DNA from: Acholoe squamosa
Lineage: Eukaryota; Annelida; Polychaeta; Phyllodocida; Polynoidae
Assembly: GCA_949317995.1 (NCBI GenBank)
Contig: OX439048.1
Span: 27,099,495-27,163,494 of the forward strand
Direction: 5' to 3'
DNA: 64,000 bases
This document shows, one piece after another, positions 41,298 to 56,656 of the stretch; position 1 is the stretch's first letter; the number at the start of each line of letters is the position of its first letter. The notes beneath the pieces are model-generated. The model worked only from the letters and a program-made list of their open reading frames with translations, did no database searches and had not been told where the DNA came from. Position numbers and translations under genes: made by a program.

Positions 41298-42310
41298 TAT
41301 CACTGACATGTTGGAGATCACACTGGTATGTGGGAGATCTCACTGGTATGTGGGAGATCTCACTGATATGTGGGAGACCTCACTGACGTGTGGGAGATCT
41401 CATTGATGTGTGGGGGATCTCACTGGTGTGTGGGAGATCTCATTGATGTGTGAGAGATCTCATTGATGTGTGGGAGATCTCACTGGTGTGTGGGAGATCT
41501 CGCTGATGTGTGGGAGATCTCATTGATGTGTGGGAGATATCACTGATGTGTGGGAGATCTCACTGATGTGTGGGAGATCTCATTGATGTGTGGGGGATCT
41601 CATTGATATGTGGGAGATCTCACTGATATGTGGGGAGATCTCACTGTCGTGTGGGAGATCTCATTGATATGTGGGAGATCTCGTTGATGTGTGGGAGATC
41701 TCACTGATATGTGGGAGATCTCACTGATATGTGGGAGATCTCACTGATGTGTGGGAGATCTCACTGATGTGTGGGGGATCTCATTGATATGTGGGAGATC
41801 TCACTGATATGTGGGGAGATCTCACTGTCGTGTGGGAGATCTCATTGATATGTGGGAGATCTCGTTGATGTGTGGGAGATCTCACTGATATGTGGGAGAT
41901 CTCATTGATGTGTGGGGGATCTCACTGGTGTGTGGGAGATCTCATTGATGTGTGGGAGATCTCACTGATGTGTGGGAGATCTCACTGATGTGTGGGAGAC
42001 CTCACTGACGTGTGGGAGACCTCACTGACGTGTGGGAGACCTCACTGACGTTTGGGAGACCTCACTGACGTTTGGGAGACCTCTCTGACGTGTGGGAGAC
42101 CTCACTGACGTGTGGGAGACCTCACTGACGTGTGGGAGACCTCACTGACGTGTGGGAGACCTCCATGACGTGTGGGAGACCTCACTGACGTGTGGGAGAC
42201 CTCACTGATGTTTGGGAGACCTCACTGACGTTTGGGAGACCTCACTGACGTGTGGGAGACCTCACTGACGTGTGGGAGACCTCACTGACGTGTGGGAGAT
42301 CTCACTGGTG
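41298..42310. repeat. 20-bp minisatellite, about 50 copies
   Basis: The unit is TGTGGGAGATCTCACTGATG with variants. The left ~700 bp mostly carry AGATCT, the right ~300 bp AGACCT with TGACG. A 181-bp (nine-unit) higher-order duplication is seen: TCACTGTCGTG occurs at 41641 and 41822 with matching surroundings. Confidence 0.95.
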
Positions 42311-45300
42311 ACCTTGGTGGGTATGGTGTCAAGGTCAAGGTCACTGGGTGGGTGGAGTGGGTCTTACTGTGTGTATGATTGTTCTTAGTTGCGGTACCAG
42401 CTTTAATTTACTGTGTGCATGATTGTTCTTAGTTGTGTTACCAGCTTTAATTTTTATGAGCCTGTGAGAGATGGGATCTTAGTAGGATGTTCTCCACCAC
42501 TTTGTCATACTAGTAATTGGCATGATCAAGTTGTCATATGAGAAATATCATATGACTAGTGGTGTATGGAGTAAATACATCAGGCTCATAATAAATTGTG
42601 TTATTTCCAGTTGTCACTGGTTTATTCAGCTTTAGGCAACATGTAAGAAATATCAATCATACAGTAGTTAGTATGTAGGTAGTTTGTACATACAGCAAAC
42701 ATACAGTAATTTATAAAGTACAATGTTCAGTTCCACTCCACCTGTGAGGTAATAATAATACAATGTCCAGCATAGTTCTAGGTGGGTTCCCACACCTAGC
42801 TCCTGACCTGCTGCTTAGAGGAATAATGTAATAATGGATAACTTTACCCTCTGGTGGAAGTCTTGAAGAAGATAGCCTCTGGCCACTAATGGTAGGAAAC
42901 CAATGCCTGTCTAGCATAGTTTCACCATAGTGCAGTGGTATAGCAGGTAGCAGGAGATGACTGGAGATGTTACCTCTAGAGCGGTTCTTGGTGATGTATC
43001 CTCCTGGAGGTGCAGACAGGCTATTTGTAGCAAATCTTGGAAAAGCACCTCCAGACTGACTGGAGCCAGCAGCATCTGCCTAACTCTACAATTGTTTGAG
43101 GGGACTCTTTCAAGTGTCACAGGGGGACAAAGGACCCCCATGGACGCCGCTATGCCCCCCATTGTCTTGGTCGGTTCTGCATCTTTAGACCCTCATATCT
43201 CGGTCGTTTATGCGTTTATAACCGCCATTTTGGGCATGCGCGGAGTTGAATATGCCAAGTTTATAATGCCCGCTGGATAGGCGCGTTATTCGCGCCGGTT
43301 TGTCTGTAGTGCACTCGGAGGTTGATTCAGTCTCCATGGCGTAACTTCCTTAATAATGGGAGTTCCGCCTTGATCCTGAGCTCATTTTGACCGTCTAATT
43401 ATGGGCTTTCCATAAATGCTTTGATATTTGACCTAGCTTGCTCAGGAGCGACGCTAGAGCGACCGGACTGTTATGGCGTCGTGCTTATGTAACCCATTGT
43501 TCAGTCCTTAGAGTGCTCAGACACTCATGATGGCGTCTGTGGTGCCCAGGCACCTCTAACGGCCGTTTGCATTCACTTACAAGTTATTAGTTTGTGCACT
43601 GAACCATGAGGTCGCACACTGAGACCCTCATTTTTATTATATTGTGCAGTGGACCATTAGGTCGGACCCTTTGATGTCACAAACTCTGTCTAACTGACTC
43701 TGGCTGGTGTGCAGTGGGGCATGAACGCTCTTATACAAAGTTTGAGCGCTCTTATAGCTCTTAGAACCAACCTATGTATTAATTTCATAGATATTCTTTG
43801 ATTAATACAAAATATGTTAGAATTTATGGAATAATAAAATGGTATATCATAATCACCTCCCGCCCCTTGTCAATAATTATAGTTAATTAATGTATAGTGA
43901 CTTGCTAATCCTGTTGTAATGAGTCTTACTCTCCATTTTCTTTTTTCCCCTCACTTAAGGGCAGCTAAGATAGGATATCAAAACACTCTAGAAATTCCTT
44001 TGCATATGCTATTCAATCCATAGCAGGTCTATCAATTGTCTCATTCTTTACACTGAAAAAAAAACAAAGGAACGGATAAAAAAGCATCGTCATGGTCGCT
44101 TGGTTCAGATAAGCTGAACAATAAGTCGAGTACCTTTGATGGAATGGTTGGGGTTGCCCTGCTGACATTGGTCACAATAGTGAAAGCAGATTATTCACAA
44201 AGCTGATTACAGCCCACAGACCATGACACCCACCCATACATGTGTAATCTCCATGATAATACAGCCCTGACCACACCCTGGAGGAGGATGACATATGTCA
44301 GCAAGGGTTGACATTAACTGTAGTATAGGTCCCACTGGTGGTTGGCTACAGCTGGGTTGACATGATGCCACAGTGACATCCACAGGCTTCAACTGGTGGC
44401 TTCCTGTGGTGGAGAGTATGACATTTATAAATAGCACTCTACACTGCAGGGTTGCCACTGAAATTGGACCCTAATCTTTTGGGTAGGCCCAAGAAGCCTA
44501 TAACTCGACAGTGATGAAATAAAATACATGTTAATTGTGAAAACATATTAAGAACAACCATAAGGAAGTAGTGTTCTTTCCGTTGGCACCTTTTTGTGTG
44601 CAGCTATGGTGTACCACATAGATTCCCATAACACACGATGGTACAGTTTGGGCCTGTGCTTCCATCTCTAAAACACTCCACGGAAAAGGACGTATGTACT
44701 GATAGGTCAGGGGCTGGGCAGGGGAGCTGTCCTTTTAGAATGTATTAGTTGCACTTGCCCACTTTCAACCATAGCATCATCCCACTAGGTCCAGGCTGCA
44801 GGGTATCTACGTCTGTTTACTGACTATAATATATATGCTTAATGACATCCGTTCAATCAAAACAAATACTCCTAAATGGGTTCGACATACATGCCCCTTT
44901 AAGTTTCCCAAAGGGAGCATGCAAAGCCTCTGACAATTGATGGCATTTCCGATTGCCATTCCATGATCTTTCCTTCTTTAACCTTGGTGGGATCACCTTG
45001 TATTTTGATTAATGTTAAACATGGGAAGCTCTATCACGTACACAGAACAGAAAACGCAAAATCCATTCGTCAAAATGCCATGTCCAAATGGCAGTCCATT
45101 ACATGCAATTGTCATGATAATTGATATGTCATAAATTTAGCTATGCACGAGTCGGAACCACTCATGTATGACGGGAAAATTTGGCTTTGCTGGTTGGATA
45201 TGGCACTTAATGGACATTCTTGGCATAGTTTTGCTTCTGAAACCTCCTGTGTGGAACAGCTAGAGGAGGGCGAGAGGGGTGAGACAGGGGAATATGGAGG

Positions 45301-47255
45301 CGGGCAGAGAAAGAGCTAGACAGAGAGATAGACCAGGAACTGAGTCAAACAGAGAAAAGTGAGACAGAGTGAATTTCACCTATGAAATTAATGTGAATGT
45401 ATGGATAATGGTTGTTCCAGGGGTATTAGTCGGGAAACAGTCTTGGTTATGTTATGAAAACACTAGAAACACTAGCACTATTGTGGCGGAAGCTACTATG
45501 AGTAATCGAGGACTTAAATGTCTCTTAAATGTCCATGATCCTGCCTATTTTGGTATATAATCTAATAGCTTTAGTTATCTTCTAATTTGGCACTGAGACA
45601 GTATAGGTATCCCCAATAGATTTATTGCGGAATAGCTATATAACATTTAAGGTGAGTGTGGGCACTGTGGCATTTACAAGAGTACTGTTGACCAATGCCA
45701 TTCCTGGAAATTTCCCTCGCACCGACCTGGATACGTATATTACAGTGCCACATATCATCCACTGCCATGAGTGCAGTGACTAAGTGACCATACACAGGCT
45801 ATACTGTTCCATATGTTACCCTCCACCTAGTCAGATCAGTCAGATAATATGACAGTATTTCATAGACATCTACAAATTAATTCACATCAGCTACGCATGA
45901 CCAACAAAGGCTATGAGACATTTTAAACTGTGTTCATATTTACTCATTTCATTAAACTCAAGAAGTTATTGCACTAATATTATGATAAGAATGACCAATG
46001 TGTATTAACAGTGCATGAAGGTATATCCCATCTTTTGGAGATATTAAGACTCAGTCCTGATCATAAGCACAGTCTATGTCAAGCTTTTTCTCGCCATAGT
46101 TTACCCCCCCCCCCGACAAAGAAAAAAAGAAAAAGGTAATGTTCTTCGGGTTACCTTGTGTAAAACCTAGGGTATATAGATCAAAACTGATTTTTCCCCA
46201 TGGCCTCAAAAAGGCAACATCTATTATGACTCAAAAGCTACCCGGAAATCTGCAACTTTCTTTTCAAAATTAAAAGAAAACGATTCTAACGTCGGTCCTG
46301 TTTTGCTTTGCTGAATGGGATAATCCGAAAAAGACCTTTTTCTTTTATTTTGATTACCTTTGAAAAAGGGAAAACACGAAGAGGAAAACAAATGTTACAT
46401 GTGGAATATATAATTCAGGAATCTGTCACATCTTCGCGTGTTTGGTATTTTATGGCATCTCTATTTGCCAGATCCCTAGCCTTTAGGACGACCAGGGAAC
46501 GACCTATTGCAACCATACATTGTAATGTGTTTTTTACCCCCCTTTTTTCTCCTCCTTTTTTTTTATTACTTTCTATCCTTTTTAATGTTCTATTGCAAGG
46601 CAACAAAGCGAGATATTTCTGAAAACAAGATAAAAGCTTTGAAATTATTATTAAATTCCCCTAATAAACATCCCTAGTATTATGAATGTAGTCGTGTTAT
46701 AACTGCTTATTTCTAACTGAAAATGGAAAAAAAGAATATATTTTAAAATCATTTTCGATGCTGGGTCAATTCCTAGTAGAGGTCAGAAAATGCACAAAAG
46801 TCATTTTAGAAATACCAATATTTGGTCTATACTATGGGAAAAATAATGCAAAACATCAGGAGGTGATATCTATTGTTGCATATAAAACTGACTATTTAAT
46901 AACAGAAGTCAATCGTGCACTCAAAAACCTTACCATGCAGAATACACCCTTCATCAGCCTCTTTGTCCCGATAATAAGGGTATTATTGATGCCATATTAA
47001 CAGTCAAGAATATCATTGAACACTTTCTATAGAGTAGACGTCATATGCACCTGACGGAGTGTTAGAATACCCCTCCTATTACATCATAATTATACCCTGG
47101 ACTATCCTTCTGTGCAGCAGCTGTGCTATATAGGCCTGGGGCGTACATTGACCAAATTGAGATCACTGTCACAGACAACTGTATGAACACAGGTGTATTT
47201 GTACTACAGATGGACACAGTTAACCCTCTAATGGCTACATTTATATTGCCCATTA

Positions 47256-47495
47256 GGGTAAGTCGCCCCTGACTCGACCACTAGGCATGTTGGTACCATA
47301 AGTCGACCACCCCTAGGGTAATTCTATTCAGACAGCATCTAACTATCAATAAGTTGTGCATTATTCATTACTTAATGAATACCTTTGGCATATACCAAGT
47401 ATTACTCATAAATTATTAATGTAATCTATGATAGATGGGTGGTCGACTCAAGGTACACCAACATGTCTAGTGGTCGAGTCAGGGGCGACTTACCC
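47256..47495. repeat. 240-bp inverted-repeat MITE with TA duplication
   Basis: The ends GGGTAAGTCGCCCCTGACTC and the complement are nearly perfect over about 30 bp, flanked by TA on each side, as for Tc1/mariner-type or similar DNA transposons. The inner region is AT-rich with no ORF. Confidence 0.75.
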
Positions 47496-50400
47496 TACCC
47501 ATTGGTCAACATGGTGCATGAATGTAGCTATATACGGTTGCATGTGCCATGGTCATTAACTCTTTAGCGTCACATTATGTCAACCCTATGGGTTTGAGGC
47601 AACCCAGACGACCGGCATGATGCACTAAAGTAGTGCTGGCAAATTGACTTGCCAGCACAACCTTACCACATTATCGTGACCAACGGCCAGGACAGTGCAT
47701 GAGGCGGCAAGGAAAAAGTAAAAGCCCTCACGCTAAGGGACTGGTCATCAAGAGGCGGGGGGGGGGCGTGAAACATTTGACCCCTCCTGGGAGGGGGGTC
47801 ATGAAAACATTTGACCCCTTTTGAGTGTGGGCGTAAAATATTTAGCTTCATTTTAGAAAAAAAAATCTGTGTGCTACCATAGATCACAGCGGGGCGTGCT
47901 GACCACTCTCTAATAAGTGTATGAATCATTGTGGATCATTTTAATGGATCAAGAACTGGTATTCCAGTTAACTCAACTGATGATTGGTAGTGGCTGTCCA
48001 TAGAACTTGGTATGTTGGCTGGATTCTCTAACGATTAACACACTCTCACTAGGTCTATACATACTCTCAATTATCTAACTCTGATCACCCCTCCCCTTTT
48101 TCGTGCAAAACAATAACATAACCTTGGTATGTAGCCAACTCCTACACTACTCTATTTAGACTATACTGAGTTTTGGCACCAATGATAGAGGAGTTCAGTC
48201 ACAACATTGTATTCACCAATCTTCCTAGATAAATGATATAATATATCTACTTTGTAATATACTCAAAAAGAGAGTCTAGAGATAGAGTCTAGAGATATTT
48301 CAGTTCTATTTTCCTAGTGCCAAACCTTGTTCTGTTCTCCTACCATAGGATCGAAAACAGTCCAAAAGACTGCCAATCTCTTCAAGATCAATAACAAAAG
48401 CTGTAGCTGCTTGAACTTCAAACAACACCATAATTAGAACACAGTCTTTACAAACTCCATGTGCATTATTTAGTGTAGATCAGTCCCTCCAGTACCCAGG
48501 GCATGAACCGCCAAATGATCTCCCAGCTTGGTAAAGCATACATATAACCACTAATCTGGCCAGCTACCAATAAATACTAACGGTCCCAGAGATATGAGGT
48601 ATTAGAGGCAATGAATATGTGTGCCCATTTTGAGTTATTTGCACGTATGTTATGAATATGGAAATAAGCCCAGACTATAAATTGCAACTTGTAAGTAAAT
48701 GGGTATTATGTGGTAGATGTATTAAGCAGTTGATAGCACGTATTCCATAATTATGGCGGTATATATAATGGCAAAGTTAAACCTTCGTGGCATGGCTGCT
48801 TTGGATTAAAGATAAATTGACCGTATATAAATGGTGGGCTGGCATATGGACAAGTGGGCAGTAATCCTTTAATGGGAAACATCCACAAATCCACAAAGCT
48901 TTACAAATATTGCCTCATAGTCGTACATTTGGCATGATACCACAGGGGCTGTAGCAGTGCTTTTTGTTGGTACCCCAATGGAAGAACTCTTGGTGCCAGA
49001 GGTCAATTCTTCCAGTTAGCGTCTTCCAGTTTGTGCCAAAAAGCCAAGGTTGGCAATTACTTTGCCCAATGCCATACCGATATTAGTGACACACACCAAC
49101 CTGGGGTGCTATGATAGATTTATCTTCTTCAGAATACAGGTGTCCTCCACAGACAACTGTTGTAATGTTGTTTTTCTGTTCTTCTCTCTCTTTTTTTAAT
49201 ACTTTCCATGGATATTGGAAACAATATTATGTTTGGAATCGGTAATAATAAGGAAACTCTCCAGAAAAGAATATTATCTTAGTGCAACGGTAGCAAATTG
49301 AAGCATTCTTTTTCTTACCACAGATTATTGATTGCATATTGAACTTATAAATGTCCAAGCATGCTTATTTTCTCACCAATCTTTGAGAAGAGGTTTAGCA
49401 AACCTGTCATATATCCACCTTTAATGCCTCAACAAGAGATTAAACCTCTACAAAACCAAACATTGCACCTCTTTAAAATGTTTCAAAAACACTCATGGCT
49501 ATCTTCAAGAGAATTCCACAGTATCCTAGAAGTTGGTGACTGTGGTCTATAAAATTAAGCACTGGTATTAGCAAGGTAAACCATGGAGGAAAGCTTTCAA
49601 TGATGGTGGTCCATCCACATTGAGTTCTTTCGACTGTGTACGATCAATAGCGACATAAACACAGGCCGCCAAGTAGGCAAGGTGTGTTCCTGAACACATG
49701 GGCGATAATGGGGAATGTGAGTGATAATAGGGGAGTTGGCCAGCCCTGTCATTGATATACTGACCACATCAGCGGCCAATATTCATCAACAATAAAAAGC
49801 CTCTCCATCAGGTGTGGGGAGGTCTAGGAGTCAGGTGAATGAGGTGACTCATAAGGTCAGAGTCAATATGTTGCTTCCCGTGTCCTGTCTTTTAGTTTGG
49901 GGGTAATTGTGTATAATTTCTATGGGTAATCAATAATGCAAAATCAAAGAATGGCGCCCCCTCCCAGACCTTAATTCTTTTTTAAAGTAAACTAAGCAAA
50001 AAAATAAACAACAAATAAGTGTCACTATAGACATGGTATCAAAAGAAGAGGAACAAGAATTCTAGCTAAGTCCAGTGCTAAAGTCTGAATAAAAAGGGCA
50101 TCTAATTTTGGAGAGTTGGGCTCCAAACCCTTAGAGACCTTAAAGACTGCTCTTTCTAAGCATTGGTTCTGATACAGATTCTTCTTGGCAAGTCCTTCCT
50201 GATTGAATAGTATAACCTCTTCTACCTGATTACATCTGGTTGGCAACTATAGAGGTCAATCCTTGTCCGCTCAAATGAGCCGTCAAGGGTGCTGCTTTGT
50301 CAGCACAACACTGTCCTATCACTTTTTGACAGTATTAATTTTTTATTACAATTTTTTTACAAATTTTTACTATTGCTTTACCACAACTAGTTTGAAAATT

Positions 50401-53400
50401 CAAAATTGCAGCTGTTGTGTTTTTTTTTTCTTTTCTTTTTCTTCATTTTTTTTGCTGATATCAGTGACCTTGCCATATGTATATTATCAGCTCCTGTAAG
50501 AATATATCTCTTTCCACATCAATTTAATGAGGTCTGTGTATAAACTATACAAATAGGGCACTGCACTGTTTCCCTCCAGATCGATGTGTTTACCCTATAC
50601 ACTACACACTAACATGTCAATTAATTAGATATCCCTCCTCCCACTACTAGGGTAGCCCACACCTTGTTACCAATTAGCAGGAGTAATTACAGGTACTTCT
50701 GTCAGGATAATCAGTAGTGGATAGAACCCTCAGCAGGGTGGAAGGTGGTAGAGTAGGCTGACCCAGATTTACCTGAGCCAGCTGAGGTGCTCAGGGTAGG
50801 AAGGGTGGGATTCAGAGCTGCTCAGAGGTAGGCCTATTGATTGGGTCTGCTACATGTACTGTTAAGTCTGCGGTGACGTCTAGGTTCGGCAGATTAAGCA
50901 TGTAGCGTGTCTATAGCGTGTTAAACCATGCCTCCAGGGTTGTACGCGGTTACTATAGAACCCATTTTGTACTATAATAGAGCGGGTTGGGTTCTTGATT
51001 GACCTGCAATTTCCTCTTCAGCTAGAAACACACTTACCCCTCTGTGAGCAATAATATCCCTGCCCCTACCACCCACTCTCTCCTAACGGCAAAACACTGG
51101 CTCATGAAAAAGGGTAGGGGACATGCAATGAGGAACCCATACTCTCCAAGAATAAGAGGGTGCACTTCAATATATGGTATTGGTAGGCCCACTTAAATGT
51201 ACTCCCTCCCCATAAAGGATTGCTTCCTAAATCCCCAACTCTAATAGAAACAATTAGCGAGGGTTGTTCCATAGGGCCCTTTCTGGCAGTGACATAGCCT
51301 AGTTGCTGCCTGTTTCAATGCAGTAAGAATTCACGTTAAAAATGATTCAGAAGGCACTGTACAGTCCAAGACTCCTCACATCTAAACACACCTGTTGGAG
51401 AACCCCAGGGAGTACCGCCAAGGGTACAGTATGAGTCATAAGAGATGTTTTAGACCTAAGCCTACCTGACTCCTTTCACAAGCTTATGAATACAACATTT
51501 AACATTATAATGCTGGCAGCAATGACAAATTGGGAAACGCATCCATTAACAACACTGTCGAATACACCTAGGAACTAACTGGTAATTCATGGTTTCTAAT
51601 TAACATAAAAGAAATAGCAATCAATGATGCTGATTGTGGCTAACTCTCCAATGCAGGTAACTGCAAATCTGCCGTCTTTGTGATATAAAAAACAGGTCAG
51701 GTACTGATGTGATCATTTGAGATGGAGGATTTCCTATTATATTGATCATCAGTTGCTGAGGGGAAGTCCCTATCTCTTGGCAGCCCTACTTGGCAATGCC
51801 CACAACAAACAAATTATGGCAGAATGTCTCTACAAGGTGCAGGTGTGGCAGTTGGGTAGGGTGGAATATGATATACCTGTTGGATTCCTTTAGAGTATCT
51901 CTAAGGTATTCTCATCTTTGTTAGGATATCAAACTACCTGGTACATTTTATGTGTGCATGACCTACTCATGCATGAATCCAGGTCTGGAAGTTTTAGTAA
52001 ATTTGAACCCTTGTGATATTCTGATCTAATGATGGTGCAATTGTTCTTTGTAAATGATTTGTATCCCCTTTTGGCAACTCCATAATGGCTGGAATCCTTC
52101 AATAAATTAGATATAAGACAACTTACACACAGTGCCTTAAACCACTATATCATGCATCATCTCACCTTTTCGCGAAAAAAAATATACTTCAAAGGCTTTT
52201 AAATTTGACCTCAGGGTTAACTCCTTGTATGAAATGTCCATGTTATTGTGGCTGTCTGTCGAAGGGTTTGAACCAGGTGGGTTAAAAGTTTAAAGGAATT
52301 CTGAATGGTGTTAAGTCGACTGGAACCCTGCCACTGGTCTGGGCTGGATCCTTGGTACCATACATCATTCAGGAGGAAGGTAGGAGTGGCTGGGTGAACC
52401 TGTGGCCTTCCAAAGAGGAGCACCAGGTCTTGTAGCACCCATATAAGTGGAAACTAGACTGACTCTGAGACTCTCTGTGCTATCAGAATTCCTTGTTGAG
52501 CTGCTCTGTTTTGCCCTAGATGTAACACAGACTGAGGCAAGTCTATGTGGGACCTGTTGCTTGTGCATATAGTTAGTATACGTATGTCAGTTGACTCATT
52601 ATTAGAATTGTGATTCACAAGATCATAAGAATAGATAGCACAGGGCCTTAATGGTCTTATCCATTTGTTCACAAAGGAGGTATTTCCACTCATGTAACCA
52701 TGCGAAGGTCACAACAAATGGTTTGTTGTCAATACACAGTCATACGTTGGGCAATACATACCATATGGTATTGGCCCATGCCGTAACTGCACCTGCTACA
52801 TGCCAGTTATTTACACATATTTGGTTCGGGGAAAATACAAATAACTAGCATTAAAAGTTTATCATTCTATGTTCACCTTCAGGGGTTGGAAGTCTGGTGG
52901 TTAGATCTATTGCTCGGTGAAGCTGTATTGCATTTATAGTCCTGTGAACTATATTACGTGTAACCATATACTACATAAGTGAGGGAATACCACTCCCATT
53001 ATTGATATCCGTGGGGGATCCTAAATATCCCTCTTACATAGGATGCAGTACTGCCGTGTGTATTTTTGCAAGAGCACCTATACTGTCGCCCATGATATAT
53101 GATTTGCCATATAGAAAAAAGTGCTTACAATTCTATGTACCTCAAAATCTTCACTAGAGATTCCATAACCATGATATATTGCCCTCATAAAGAGTTTAAC
53201 ACCCTGGATTTTACATCTTCAGAATTATGCACATTATTATATTGAAAACCAATACAGACGCGGCTCTTCAATTCAGTTTAAGCCTAAACGGTAAAACAAG
53301 CAGTAGACTCAAAATTAAAGTAATCAATACAAGTCTGGAAGTTTGCCCGATCTCTGTGTGCACCTTGCATCACTATGATGCATGCCAAAGCTGTATGGGA

Positions 53401-54469
53401 CAAAAAAAAACAATATGGTGTCGTAACAAATAGAAAGCAATAATTAGAAATCGCCAATTTAAGTCTATTAATAAGAGCTCTAGATAGCCCTATGGAACTG
53501 TCATAAAGTTAGAGATTGTACATTCTCCTCTCCTTTGCTATTGAACAAATGGCTACACTAAGTTCTGTCGATTCAGTGCTGATAAAGCTGATCAGCAAAG
53601 ATAAGACTTAAATTCATCTCATCTATACTTAGTTTTTGATTTCGCTCTGTGGCATGCACTAAAATACCAATGGGTGACCCCTTCATTTCAGGTCAACAGA
53701 ACTGTGAAGGTCGGGGGGGGGGGGCTATGCTAAGGCATGTAATACAGATCTAACATATTATACACCTGCACTGCTATGGAAGGAGCGGTAGCATGTAATT
53801 TTATGGGTAAGCTTACGGGACTACCAGAGGGGATTTAGCAATATAGCTACATGTTTATAGCATGGGATTATCTCGGTTTCCTTCCAGAGATGGTAAACTT
53901 AATCTAGAATGGATGCAATATCCTTTCTTGAAAAGGGGAACCTTCAGAAACCATGCACGTGTCTGGTATCAATCATTAGTATGATATCTCAAACAAACAT
54001 TCTGAGACAGAAGTAAATCCAAATTTATTTTTGAAAAAAGTTTCTGGGTCAACACCCTCAATCCTGATCTGCTTACCAGCTTGAACATTCTAGTGTCACT
54101 GTCGAGTCACTGTGTTTTTTTTTTCTATTATTCAAATCCAGTGCTAATTAAATCAAGTCACGTGATCGGGTGTGGCAATATCCATAGATTCAAAGTAATT
54201 AGGTTAATCATTCCAAAAGCATTCTCCATTTTAACAATAGCACTCGGCAATATTTGGCATGGTGCCATCAGGAGTTTCTGTTATGCCTGCGTTATTTGGT
54301 ACTATCAATGACTTTGCCCTTAGGGTAATGGTTCTGGCAATGGAAATTATATGAATGTATAGGGCTTAGTATGGGCGTCCTGTGTGTCCACCATTTTGAA
54401 TTTCGCTGGTTGAGGTAAACCCAACTGATAAGACATATAATGATGGGTACCTTGTCCCTGGATAACACC

Positions 54470-54654
54470 CGGGCTTCCCTAGCCCACTTAAAAGGGTCTA
54501 TTTCTCCTCTTTCCTATCCCCTCGGGATGTGTGTGGTGCACATATGCGCGGGCACTGACACATTCCCCTGTGAAATTGTGTAATGTAGTTCTCGCCATGA
54601 ATATGACCTTAGCTGTCGAAATGGCGTTAAACATCTATTACTCACTCACTCACT
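54470..54654 (-). repeat. GTGA-tailed dispersed repeat, copy 3 (inverted)
   Basis: Complement of the copy-1 order: starts GGGCTTCCCTAGCCCACTT and ends ACTCACTCACTCACT. Confidence 0.8.
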
Positions 54655-56531
54655 GGATAACAATCACTTGCAGGGACATGCTGGTTCCATCCTATCAGCT
54701 CTTATCAGTGCCTGTCGCCAAGAACCAGCTCCAGTCCCGCTTACACCCAATAGGAATAGTGTGTGGAACGTATGTATACCGCTGTAGGAATAAGGTAGGA
54801 AAATCACAATTATACTCCATTAAGCACCATCTCCCTTGATTTGATGTCTTTCTAGCAACGGTATGATAATACAGACTCAAAATAGATATTTGATCTATTC
54901 ATCTTCATTCATTCTATCTTGATTCAATGAAATTATTTTAGTTGCAAAACTATAATTATCTACTCTATAAAGCACCACTCTTCATTAATAAGGGGAAACC
55001 CATGTAGTGTGTACAGACCACCAATACCCCACATACCCTCCTCAATAAGCGTTCTGCCTGATGGGTTAGGTCTAATCAACTCATTCACCACATCACCAGT
55101 ACAATAGGACATCAGCTAATCAATAACCTAATTACGTGTACCACCACAGTGATGAGTTTAGCTCTGCCAGGTGAGGGTTGAGTAGATGGGATTTGAATTC
55201 AAGGATAACTAACTGGAACAGTAGAATCTATGACAAACACTAAAATTCGTCAGATTTCACGAGGATAATAAAGTGTTTTCCTCAACTGTCCGTTTAGCGT
55301 TTTTCACCAATGCACAGACGCCATAAAATCTCTTCTACTTTACATAATGTATGATCTTCGGTTTTAAAATTTTGGAACTTTATTGTATCTTTCGACATGC
55401 ATGTAAGCCTTTTCATAAAAAGATAGTTTCAATATTTAATGTTACTTTAAGGTTATGTAAATGTTAGGTACTTCAGTTGTAGTTTTTTTTCCCAGATGGG
55501 AGCAGATGTGCTAATCCTTTTCCACCTAGTTCTTTTTTTCCAGAAAAGGTTTTATTCTAGTAGTCATTTGTTTCGGCCATTTGTTTCATGGGTTTGAAAA
55601 GGGGTTTCGTTGTCTGAACTACATTTAAAAGGGTTCAAGAGAATGCTGCAATTGTCGTGGAGTTCAGGTAAGGTCTGGGGGTGGCCAGTTAAATATGAGA
55701 ATGTATGTGGGATGAAAGTGGAAAGGCACACCTCTAACCCACCCGACCAGTCCATATACCATTTATTATGCAACAAGCCGCAGAATTAACAGTCCTGGGG
55801 TGATGGGACAGATGTTCCTGCACCACCCCCAGCCTCCTCTCCCTTCTCTGCAGCCAGTCTCTGCCCCACCTGGCCTCATCACCTCTGTCTCTTCATCACT
55901 AGTTTAGTTATTACATGGAGATAAACTCCCCAAAGCCCAGGGCTATAAAACCATAATGTGCTACTACCTCCTGTGGGGAACTTCTATGTTTGCGTGTGTA
56001 CTGGGGATGATCCTTAACATGTGAAGGGCTTATAGCTACCTTGAGTAGTTATGTGCAAAGTTTTTATGTAAACTTGGGTTTGTTTACCTTGTGTCTATGA
56101 TCATCAGTTGTTTCTTGGTATGATGCTGACTTTGTTTGTCTAGAGACAAAGCATTTCATAATGAGTAGCATAAGTATGGGATCCAAAATAATTAAGTGTC
56201 ATTTGAGTCACACGACGTCACACAGATGATCGGATGAACCTAATGAATTATTTAAAGCAAAAGTCATGAATATGTAGAATTAGCCCCATTATTTTTCATC
56301 GAACAGTTTAGAGAGATCACGATCACATATGTATGTTATGGTTGAAATATATCACCAATATTGCACAAACACTGCCGATTACAAAGACACTCTGCAAAAT
56401 TACTAGGCAAGTCCATATAAAATAGAAGAATTAGATTAACAGCTCCATAGGCACCAATCTAATAACCCCAGTAAAGTGTACAGGTATTTCTAATTTAGAC
56501 ACAATACTTAGTGCTATAAAGGCACATAGTA

Positions 56532-56559
56532 CACACCCACACACACACCCACCCACACA

Positions 56560-56655
<96 letters not shown>
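56532..56655. repeat. (CA)n(CT)n(TA)n compound microsatellite
   Basis: Successive runs of CA-rich, CT and TA repeats, the same composition type as at 32937. Confidence 0.95.

Positions 56656-56656
<1 letters not shown>

Noticed and set aside
41298-42310. CRISPR-like regular repeat array
   Set aside because: Units are contiguous 20-bp repeats with no spacers, in animal DNA; it is a minisatellite.
42957-43280. 107-codon plus-strand ORF
   Set aside because: No domain, no splice or promoter context, composition of random ORF; antisense frame is also open.
46081-46620. 104-codon ORF and T/C-rich stretch as a possible gene
   Set aside because: Low complexity and no domain, start context or splice evidence.
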